DNA from: Burkholderiaceae bacterium
GTDB taxonomy: Bacteria > Pseudomonadota > Gammaproteobacteria > Burkholderiales > Burkholderiaceae
Length of the DNA: 64,000 bases
NCBI GenBank assembly: GCA_947452535.1
Contig: CANGCM010000001.1
Coordinates: 62,001 to 126,000 of the forward strand
Direction of reading: 5' to 3'
Numbering within the stretch: the stretch's first letter is position 1; each line of letters opens with the position of its first letter. Positions 54,619-61,833 of this stretch are shown in pieces. Made by a program: the position numbers and the translations under genes. The notes below the pieces were generated by a model that saw nothing but the letters and a program-made list of their open reading frames with translations, was not told the origin of the DNA and did no database searches.

Positions 54619-55806
54619 TTAGATAGTAACTCGATCTTCTTCTATTATATGAAAGACCCAAAATGCGAGCAATAGAAATGCCAGCGCGGCACAAGAGCCA
54701 GAGAACAGGAAGGCATATTGGGGATTAAAGGATTCATAAAGCCAACCAAATATCAGAGAGGCCGGTAACAGCATCAGCCCGGTAATCAGGTTGAACCAGC
54801 CAAAGGCGGTACCTGCCATTCCCGGAGGAGCCAAGTCGGCTACCAGCGCTTTCTCCACCCCCTCAGTAGCGGCTTTAAATAATCCATAGATTGCAAACAG
54901 CCCGCAGAGCATCCAAATGGTGATACCAGCAAAGCTCATCGCTACATAAAAGAATGCAAAAGCAAACCATGCAATCAGAATCAAGTTCTTACGGCTAAAT
55001 TGGTCTGAGAGTGCTGATAGTGGTGTCCCAAATACTGTGGTGATTAAGGAGACGGCTGCCCAGAGCAAAGGAATCTGCTCCTGCGGAACACCAAGCTCTC
55101 TAGCCCTCAACAATAAAAACATGTCTGATGAATTAGCTAAGGCAAAAATACCAGCGACCAGAATATAGCGCTTGAACTGCGGAGGAAGGCCTTCGAGAGA
55201 CCAGGAAAACGATTGAACTACTACCTGCTCCCGAGGCGGCTCTTTAAGAAAGAGGGCTAAACCAACAGCAATAATGCCAGGCACTATCGCCCAAAAAAAG
55301 ATATCTCTCAGTGGAATATGTAAGGATAGTAAAAAGGCTGCAATTAAAGGTCCAAAGACAGCGCCAGCGTTATCCATCGAACGATGTAAACCAAACGTCA
55401 GACCACGGTGATTCGGCGCAACACTTTCTGCCAGCAATGCATCTCGTGGGGAGCTTCTTAACCCCTTACCAATACGATCTGTAAAGCGAATACACAATAC
55501 CCATGTCCAAGAATTAGCAAAAGCGATGAGCGGCCTACCAATACCAGCTAAAAAGTAACCAATCACAATCCAAGGCTTAGTCTTTTTGGTTCGGTCAACA
55601 ATGACGCCAGAAACCAACTTAAAGATACTAGAACTAGCCTCAGCAATCCCCTCAATCAGACCCAAAGTCTTTGGGCCAGCCATGAGCACAGTTGCAAGAT
55701 ACAAAGGCATCAATGGGTACAGCATTTCACTCGCTGCGTCATTAACGAAGCTGATTAAGCCAATCAACCAAACCGTGCGTGGTAGGGATTGCAAATTTTT
55801 CAACAT
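54619..55806 (-). CDS. MFS transporter
   Basis: A 395-aa major facilitator with about 12 membrane helices. The conserved loop between helices 2 and 3 is represented by GVIVDRTKKTKP, and DRIGKGLRSSPRDALLAES is typical of a subgroup of bacterial MFS exporters of unknown substrate, often related to drug or metabolite efflux. The gene is next to the sulfurtransferase on the same strand, so a sulfur-compound substrate is possible but not shown. Confidence 0.8.
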   Translation of the reverse strand: MLKNLQSLPRTVWLIGLISFVNDAASEMLYPLMPLYLATVLMAGPKTLGLIEGIAEASSSIFKLVSGVIVDRTKKTKPWIVIGYFLAGIGRPLIAFANSWTWVLCIRFTDRIGKGLRSSPRDALLAESVAPNHRGLTFGLHRSMDNAGAVFGPLIAAFLLSLHIPLRDIFFWAIVPGIIAVGLALFLKEPPREQVVVQSFSWSLEGLPPQFKRYILVAGIFALANSSDMFLLLRARELGVPQEQIPLLWAAVSLITTVFGTPLSALSDQFSRKNLILIAWFAFAFFYVAMSFAGITIWMLCGLFAIYGLFKAATEGVEKALVADLAPPGMAGTAFGWFNLITGLMLLPASLIFGWLYESFNPQYAFLFSGSCAALAFLLLAFWVFHIIEEDRVTI

Positions 55807-55951
55807 ATCACTTCAATGTAGCACCAAATTAAATATATGCCTAAGTGTCATAAATGCTTGAAAGTCACCCCAATAAACCGTAGGATTGATTAACAGGCGT
55901 CAGCCTTTTACCAAGTATCTGCTAATAGCCCCTTCTTTAAAGGAACATATC

Positions 55952-56242
55952 ATGAGCCAGAAAAAATTAGTAAAACAACTTTTAAAAAAATTAGACAAGT
56001 TGGAAGCCGAAAGAGAGAAGTTGATTGACAAGCTTGCTAAGGCCTTAGATAAGCTGGAGAAAACTACGCCAGCAAAGAAGGTGGCTGCTAAAAAGGGAGC
56101 GGCCAAGAAAGTGACTTCGAAAAAAGTGCCTGCTAAAAAAGTAGTCGTTAAGAAGATTGCAGCCAAGAAAGTACCTACTAAAAAAGCAGTGGCTAAGAGA
56201 GCCCCAGCTAAAAAAGTAGTTCCAATAACCATTGCGCAATAA
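55952..56242 (+). CDS. Histone H1-like Lys/Ala-rich protein
   Basis: A 96-aa very basic protein. Residues 1-38 form a coiled coil (KLVKQLLKKLDKLEAEREKLIDKLAKAL), and 40-90 consist of repeated AKK[VA]-type pentamers (PAKKVAAKKGAAKK...). Such bacterial histone H1-like proteins bind DNA or RNA, or polyphosphate. The frame opens at 55886, but AAAGGA 6 nt before ATG 55952 decides the start. The gene is 27 nt upstream of ppk2, and the two are likely co-transcribed. The codon repeats make the DNA itself repetitive. Confidence 0.8.
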   Translation: MSQKKLVKQLLKKLDKLEAEREKLIDKLAKALDKLEKTTPAKKVAAKKGAAKKVTSKKVPAKKVVVKKIAAKKVPTKKAVAKRAPAKKVVPITIAQ

Positions 56243-56269
56243 CAAAGCAATGATCAGCAGGATCTGCCC

Positions 56270-57043
56270 GTGAGTAAATCAGTCATCCCAGAAAATACTT
56301 ACGAGGCAGACTTAAGACTGCTACAGATTGAATTAGTCAAACTTCAGCATCACCTCATTGATAAAGGCATACCTCTTTTAGTCATCATGGAGGGGCGAGA
56401 TGCTGCAGGCAAAGATGGCACGATCAAAAGCATCATTGAAAATTTAAACCCTAAAAATAGAAGAGTTGTTGTTCTGCATAAACCTTCTCCTCGAGAAGAA
56501 GGTGAATGGTACTTTCAAAGATATATTACTCAACTCCCTACTGCCGGTGAAATCGTATTGTTTAACCGAAGTTGGTACAACCGCGCCGGTGTTGAAAAAG
56601 TTATGGGGTTTTGTACCGATACGCAATATAAGCAGTTCATGGGCTCCGTCAATGAAATTGAATTCCTGCTCGTGGAATCTGGTATTTATCTGATGAAGTA
56701 TTACTTAGATATCACCAAAGAGGAGCAAGCGAATCGACTAAAGGATCGTGTTAATGATCCATTAAAGCAATGGAAAATTAGCCCGATTGACCGAAAAGTG
56801 CAGAAGATGTGGGATGTGTATTCGGATGCCCGCAATAAAATGCTCAAGAACACCAGCTCAACCCATGCGCCTTGGACGGCAATTAGAGCAAATGATAAAA
56901 AAGTTGCTCACCTCAATCTCATTGCCGATTTATTATCCCGAATTGATTACCCAGGGAAGAATAAAAAACTATTGAAGATTGACCCCAGCATCGTATTGAC
57001 ATGGCCTACTGATTCTAAGCAATTACCCAAGCTAGCAAAGTAA
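56270..57043 (+). CDS. ppk2: Polyphosphate kinase 2
   Basis: A 257-aa PPK2-family kinase that transfers phosphate between polyphosphate and nucleotides. Walker A is GRDAAGKDG (42-50), the lid region includes KPSPREEGEWYFQRYI, and Walker B is VLFNRSWYNRAGVE. The length fits the single-domain class I enzymes. It starts at GTG 56270 with AGGA 8 nt upstream. The neighbour encodes a lysine-rich protein, a class that can bind polyphosphate or be modified by it. Confidence 0.93.
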   Translation: MSKSVIPENTYEADLRLLQIELVKLQHHLIDKGIPLLVIMEGRDAAGKDGTIKSIIENLNPKNRRVVVLHKPSPREEGEWYFQRYITQLPTAGEIVLFNRSWYNRAGVEKVMGFCTDTQYKQFMGSVNEIEFLLVESGIYLMKYYLDITKEEQANRLKDRVNDPLKQWKISPIDRKVQKMWDVYSDARNKMLKNTSSTHAPWTAIRANDKKVAHLNLIADLLSRIDYPGKNKKLLKIDPSIVLTWPTDSKQLPKLAK

Positions 57044-57106
57044 GCTAGCGTAGATCATGATAGTGATGCTGCATAAGGACTTGTCATCACCAAGCAACCC
57101 ACCTTA

Positions 57107-58003
57107 TCACTCAGAAAAAAATAACTCTGCCTCGATAAGTAGCTCATCCGGCAATTCCTCCGGAATGTAATGGCCACAGGAAAGACCCTTTCCAGTGACA
57201 TCAATAGCTACCCTACCCCAATCCTCGGTAGGTGAAAAACATTTAGCCACTAAGCCATGATTACCCCACAACACTCGCAGCGGCATTGCTAATTTCTTGC
57301 CAGCATCCCTATCAGCTCGATCGTGGATTAGATCAATAGAGGCTGCAGCGCGATAGTCCTCGCACATGGCATGCATCGACTCTGGATTACTTGCTCCAGC
57401 AAGATACTCTGCCCAAGATTGTGAATCAAAAATACCAGTGCCGGCATGCCTACCCATATGGTTTCTCAGCCAAAACTCAGGATTAGCTCCAATCAGCGTT
57501 TCAGGAATAGGATGTGCTTGTATTAAGAAGAACCAATGCCAATAACCTTTAGCAAACTCCATATTGGCATTCTCATACATCGTTAGTGTCGGGGAGATAT
57601 CCAATACCATTAAGCGCTCGACACTTTCCGGATAATCCATAGCTAAACGATGCGCTACGCGACCACCCCGGTCATGGCCCAAGAGAAAGAATTTTTGATG
57701 CCCGAGGGACTGCATTACTGCATGCTGATCAGCCGCCATAGATCTTTTGGAATAAGTCGAATGATCAAGCTTTCCCGCGGGTTTAGATGAAGCGCCGTAA
57801 CCCCGAAGATCCGTTAAAACAACCGTAAATTGCTTTGCTAATTTGGGAGCAATATGCCGCCAAATTGCTTTCGTTTGAGGAAAGCCATGCAGTAATAGTA
57901 TGGGGGGTCCAGAGCCAGCGGTTTGATAAGAAATATCAATCGGCACACCTTCAGTGACGACTGTAATGGTGGATTCTTTAAAACCTTCAATTACATATGT
58001 CAT
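57107..58003 (-). CDS. Alpha/beta hydrolase, fluoroacetate dehalogenase-like
   Basis: A 298-aa alpha/beta hydrolase. HGFPQTKAIW, LTDLRGYGASSKP and GHDRGGRVAHRLA match fluoroacetate dehalogenases closely. The catalytic set is complete by position: nucleophile Asp111, carboxylate-binding Arg112 and Arg115, Asp135 in VLDISPT, the fluoride-pocket pair His156-Trp157 in YWHWFF, Tyr217 in CEDYRA and general base His278 in CGHYIPEE. The family splits C-F or C-Cl bonds of haloacetates. I chose ATG 58003 with GGAG 6 nt upstream; a TTG at 58015 is in frame. It is followed by the ppk2 gene on the opposite strand. Confidence 0.85.
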   Translation of the reverse strand: MTYVIEGFKESTITVVTEGVPIDISYQTAGSGPPILLLHGFPQTKAIWRHIAPKLAKQFTVVLTDLRGYGASSKPAGKLDHSTYSKRSMAADQHAVMQSLGHQKFFLLGHDRGGRVAHRLAMDYPESVERLMVLDISPTLTMYENANMEFAKGYWHWFFLIQAHPIPETLIGANPEFWLRNHMGRHAGTGIFDSQSWAEYLAGASNPESMHAMCEDYRAAASIDLIHDRADRDAGKKLAMPLRVLWGNHGLVAKCFSPTEDWGRVAIDVTGKGLSCGHYIPEELPDELLIEAELFFSE

Positions 58004-58042
58004 CTCGAGCTCCAATAATTTTGACCAAAATACAATGATGAC

Positions 58043-58348
58043 TTATGGGGCGGGACAGGGCATTAAACTTCCAGATTTTTGATGCAGTTGTGGCTTACAT
58101 TCTGCTGGTGCACTCACTTGCACCGCACCAGCTTCGAGAGTTTTTGCTGTATTTGAATTTAAAGCAGGAATCGATTTATAGAATTCTTTATCAGTTCCAG
58201 GACAAGGCATCAAGACCCCCGTTTTAACGTTCATGACAGACTTGCATTGAGGATCTGCCTGAAGTCTCGCCTCCATCTTATCCACACTACATGCAACTAG
58301 CAAAGATATGGAATAAAGAAGAGTGATAAAGCGTAAGCGGGGAGTCAT
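58043..58348 (-). CDS. Small lipoprotein with two CxxxxxxKxGxLMPCP repeats
   Basis: A 101-aa predicted lipoprotein: MTPRLRFITLLYSISLLVAC with lipobox LVAC. The mature protein contains the unit CKSVMNVKTGVLMPCPG near residues 35-51 and a second one, CKPQLHQKSGSLMPCPAP, at the C-terminus, an internal repeat of about 17 residues with paired cysteines. The function is unknown. It lies between the dehalogenase-like gene and gltL on the same strand. Confidence 0.72.
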   Translation of the reverse strand: MTPRLRFITLLYSISLLVACSVDKMEARLQADPQCKSVMNVKTGVLMPCPGTDKEFYKSIPALNSNTAKTLEAGAVQVSAPAECKPQLHQKSGSLMPCPAP

Positions 58349-58385
58349 ATTTAGGTAGATCTTTTTGTATAAGTGCGAGGTTAAA

Positions 58386-59120
58386 TCAATGATCTAATAT
58401 TTTTGAGAGAAAATCTTTAGCCCTCGGAGACCTGGCTTCGGGATTAGCAAAAAACTCATTCGTGCTGCAATTCTCAATAATTTTTCCTTGATCCATAAAA
58501 ATCACGCGATGACTTACCTTGCGGGCAAATCCCATCTCATGGGTCACGCAGCACATTGTCATCCCTTCATTCGCTAGCTTCACCATGACATCCAAAACCT
58601 CACCAACCATCTCTGGGTCAAGTGCAGAGGTTGGCTCATCAAATAACATGACGATTGGATCCATGCTCAAGGCACGTGCAATCGCAACCCGTTGTTGCTG
58701 CCCACCTGATAGCTGACCCGGGAATTTATCTTTTTGCGCCATTAACCCAACCCGCTCTAGATACTTCAACCCATGTGCCTGTGCCTCATCTGCTGACCTA
58801 CCCAACACCTTCATTTGAGCTAGGGTGAGGTTTTCAGTAACGCTTAAGTGAGGAAAAAGTTCAAAGTGTTGAAATACCATCCCAACGCGTGACCTTAGCT
58901 TGGGTAAATTGGTATTAGGATCATGCAGTGCAATTCCATCAACCGTAATCTCACCAGCCTGAAATGGCTCAAGCGCATTAATCGTTTTAATTAGGGTGGA
59001 TTTACCCGAACCAGAAGGTCCGCAAATAACCACGACTTCCCCTTTTTGAATCGACGTGGAGCAATCGCTTAGAACCTGAAACGATCCATACCACTTTGAG
59101 ACATGCTGAAGTTCAATCAT
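58386..59120 (-). CDS. gltL: Glutamate/aspartate ABC transporter ATP-binding protein
   Basis: A 244-aa ABC ATPase of the polar amino-acid family. Walker [10 protein letters not shown] (34-42), the Q-loop [11 protein letters not shown], signature [15 protein letters not shown] and Walker [15 protein letters not shown] are complete. It is the last gene of gltI-gltJ-gltK-gltL and energises uptake through GltJK. Confidence 0.94.
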   Translation of the reverse strand: MIELQHVSKWYGSFQVLSDCSTSIQKGEVVVICGPSGSGKSTLIKTINALEPFQAGEITVDGIALHDPNTNLPKLRSRVGMVFQHFELFPHLSVTENLTLAQMKVLGRSADEAQAHGLKYLERVGLMAQKDKFPGQLSGGQQQRVAIARALSMDPIVMLFDEPTSALDPEMVGEVLDVMVKLANEGMTMCCVTHEMGFARKVSHRVIFMDQGKIIENCSTNEFFANPEARSPRAKDFLSKILDH

Positions 59121-59149
59121 ATTGATCTATTGATGTGTTCTGTAATGAA

Positions 59150-59818
59150 TTAACGAATGATAGCGATACGAGTTTGAATCTTGCGCACTATCTTGGAAAG
59201 GGAAAAACAAATCACAAAGTAAGTTACTGCAGCCAAGGTATAGGTTTCGATTGGACGGCCGTAATTTTTTCCGGCAATCGAAAAACCTTTCAGTAAGTCA
59301 TACGCGCCGATGGCATAAACCAAGGAAGTATCCTGAAATAAGACAATTGTCTGGGTCATGAATACAGGAATCATATTTCTAAAGGCCTGAGGCAACACCA
59401 CTAGTCGCATATTTTGACCATAAGTCATACCCAAAGCCTCTCCTGCATAGGTTTGCCCTTGAGGAACAGACTGAATACCAGCGCGCACGATCTCGGAAAA
59501 GAAAGCAGCCTCAAATGCAATAAAGGTAATTGTGGCTGATAAGTCGGCCCCAATGGGTCTGCCAATCAATATTGGAATGAGCAAGAAAAACCAGAGAATT
59601 ACCATCACCAGCGGAATAGACCGCATGGTATTTACATAAAAGGTGGCTGGGTAAACCAAGCTAGGGCGACCAGATAATCTCATTAAGGCTAAGAATGTTC
59701 CAAATAAAATACCGCCCACTGTAGCCAAAACAGTCAACTGAACGCTAAATAGCAAACCTTTTAAGATGTAATTGGTAAATAGGTCCCAATTATAAAAACT
59801 TAGATCTAAGCTCAACAT
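59150..59818 (-). CDS. gltK: Glutamate/aspartate ABC transporter permease GltK
   Basis: A 222-aa permease with about five membrane helices. The EAA-type loop is GEALGMTYGQNMRLVVLPQAFRNMIP (about 127-152), and YVNTMRSIPLVMVILWFF is typical of GltK. It pairs with GltJ, 20 nt upstream. Confidence 0.92.
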   Translation of the reverse strand: MLSLDLSFYNWDLFTNYILKGLLFSVQLTVLATVGGILFGTFLALMRLSGRPSLVYPATFYVNTMRSIPLVMVILWFFLLIPILIGRPIGADLSATITFIAFEAAFFSEIVRAGIQSVPQGQTYAGEALGMTYGQNMRLVVLPQAFRNMIPVFMTQTIVLFQDTSLVYAIGAYDLLKGFSIAGKNYGRPIETYTLAAVTYFVICFSLSKIVRKIQTRIAIIR

Positions 59819-59838
59819 ATCATCGGCCTTTTGAACAC

Positions 59839-60627
59839 TTAGTGCACTAAGCTTGCATCATGGGATGCAATAAAACCCGGAACACGAGTCCGTTTTTCAA
59901 TTTGAGCCATCACGCGATTTACTGCAAATGCAGAGAGCGCATATAAGAGTGTTACCGCTAAATAAATTTCTATACCTTTAGAGGTTTCTTCCTGAGCCTG
60001 CATGGCAAATAAGGTGAGCTCGGGTACAGAGACTGCGAATGCCACCGAAGAGTTTTTAACGAGATTCATACTCTCTGAAGTGAGAGGCGGAATCACAATT
60101 CGCAGTGCCATTGGCAAGATCACGTAACGATAGCTTTGCGCAGTAGTGAGCCCAAGCGCAGTTGCAGCGGCAGCTTGCCCACTAGGTAGAGCCTGGATGC
60201 CCGCCCTTACCTGCTCCGCAATTCGAGCTGAGGTAAAAAATCCCAAGGCAATACTCACCAACCAATAGGATGGTAATGACTTTAAGGGCAATACAAATGA
60301 AGGAATGACGTGATACCAAAGAAATACTTGAACCAGGATGGGGATGTTTCTAAATAACTCCACCCATGATGTCGATAGCCGAATCAAGAGTTTATTTAAA
60401 GTGCCGGAATTGGGTAAGGTACGCAAAGTGCCCATCGCTATTCCCAAAATCAAGGCAATACTCAAACCCAGACCTGCTACAGCTAAGGTCCAGCCCCAAG
60501 CCTTCATTAACCAATCTAGATAACTCGGATCACTGTTTTGGGCTAAACCAAATAAAGCGGAGAAGCAGTATTCAACTACTTCTCCGTCTAAGGTATTTTT
60601 ACAAAAAACACCTAAATCTAAAGACAT
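59839..60627 (-). CDS. gltJ: Glutamate/aspartate ABC transporter permease GltJ
   Basis: A 262-aa permease. Helices are visible around residues 45-65, 97-120, 127-145 and 225-245, and the EAA loop is ATALGLTTAQSYRYVILPMALRIVIPP. WVELFRNIPILVQVFLWYHVIPS is characteristic of polar amino-acid permeases. It lies 33 nt after gltI. Confidence 0.92.
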   Translation of the reverse strand: MSLDLGVFCKNTLDGEVVEYCFSALFGLAQNSDPSYLDWLMKAWGWTLAVAGLGLSIALILGIAMGTLRTLPNSGTLNKLLIRLSTSWVELFRNIPILVQVFLWYHVIPSFVLPLKSLPSYWLVSIALGFFTSARIAEQVRAGIQALPSGQAAAATALGLTTAQSYRYVILPMALRIVIPPLTSESMNLVKNSSVAFAVSVPELTLFAMQAQEETSKGIEIYLAVTLLYALSAFAVNRVMAQIEKRTRVPGFIASHDASLVH

Positions 60628-60660
60628 TTTAAGAACTCGTTTTTATTAAATGGCTTTGAT

Positions 60661-61575
60661 TTACTTCTTAGCGTAATCCTCAGCAGGTTTATCGTTCAGG
60701 TTCGCCCAAGCATTTTTAGTCCCTGGTGATAACTCCAGACCTACAACGATATTTTTCGGTGGAATGGGTTTCAAGAACCACTTATCCCATAGTCCAGGCA
60801 TCCTGCCATTCGCAACAATTTTTGCAATTGCTGCATTCACGGCCGCCTTAAACTCTGGATCATTTTTTGGGACCATGATGGCAATGGGTTCGGTTGCTAG
60901 TACCTCGCCTACAATCTTAAAGTCCTTGGGATTCTTAGAATTCGCAATATTGCCGGCCAAAATGGAGCCATCCATTACAAAAGCATCTGCGCGACCGGAT
61001 TCAAGCAATAAAAAACTGTCGGCATGGTCTTTACCAAACACTTCATCAAAATTAACGCCATTGGCTTTTTCATGTTTACGCAATAATTGCACGGATGTCG
61101 TGCCAGTAGTTGTAGCAACCTTCTTACCGACCAATTGCGAGATCGAATTAATGCCTGAGTTAGCCTTAACAGCAATACGCACTTCTTCAACATAGAGGGT
61201 ATTAGCAAAACCAACATCCTTAGCGCGCGCGGCATTATTCGTGGTAGTACCGCATTCAATATCTACCGTGCCATTTTGAACTAGTGGAACACGATTTTGT
61301 GAGGTGACCGGCTGGTAGTTAATACGCAAAGTGCTCAAGCCAAGCTTATCTTTTACATCTGCCAAAATCATCCGGCAAACCTCAACATGGTAGCCATCAA
61401 ATCGACTATCGCCAGTGGTGTAAGACATTGGAATGGATGACTCTCGAACACCCATAGTCACCGCACCACTGGACTTTATTTTATCGAGCGTCGGGCTTGC
61501 AGCATATGCATTGAGCGTACCCAACAACAAGGTGGCCGCCACTAGACAAATGCCACTCATTTTTTTACTTTTCAT
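60661..61575 (-). CDS. gltI: Glutamate/aspartate periplasmic binding protein
   Basis: A 304-aa solute-binding protein with a signal peptide (MKSKKMSGICLVAATLLLGTLNAYA). TLDKIKSSGAVTMGVRESSIPMSY is the family start, and DIECGTTTNNAARA is the substrate-binding region. The ATG at 61575 has AAGGGAAGA upstream; the frame is open to 61602. It delivers acidic amino acids to GltJKL. Confidence 0.93.
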   Translation of the reverse strand: MKSKKMSGICLVAATLLLGTLNAYAASPTLDKIKSSGAVTMGVRESSIPMSYTTGDSRFDGYHVEVCRMILADVKDKLGLSTLRINYQPVTSQNRVPLVQNGTVDIECGTTTNNAARAKDVGFANTLYVEEVRIAVKANSGINSISQLVGKKVATTTGTTSVQLLRKHEKANGVNFDEVFGKDHADSFLLLESGRADAFVMDGSILAGNIANSKNPKDFKIVGEVLATEPIAIMVPKNDPEFKAAVNAAIAKIVANGRMPGLWDKWFLKPIPPKNIVVGLELSPGTKNAWANLNDKPAEDYAKK

Positions 61576-61833
61576 GATTCTTCCCTTATCTAAAAACGCC
61601 AATATATCAATCCATAGTATATCTAGCTAAACATCATTCCAACGGGAGCAAAAGGAAGATGGGGGCTTGGCTTGGCCCGCGCGACTAAACGTGAGATCTA
61701 TGCACTGGAAGAAAACACACCCACTGGAATCACTATAAAATTCAATGAGTTATGGAGACAAAATAGACTACCCACGCCAATTAACTTGGCGGGAGGACTA
61801 GAAATTTCCCCACAAGAACTCAGTTCAGCTGAT
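61576..61833. other. Intergenic region upstream of gltI
   Basis: About 258 bp between gltI and the molybdenum hydroxylase gene, which probably carries the gltI promoter. A 60-codon TTG-initiated frame on the plus strand (61672-61854) runs into the next gene antisense; it has no Shine-Dalgarno and no family resemblance that I can see. Confidence 0.5.

Noticed and set aside
56070-56230. Short repeated DNA units resembling a minisatellite or array
   Set aside because: They are codon-level repeats of the AKK motif in the histone-like protein, with no spacers; not a CRISPR array.
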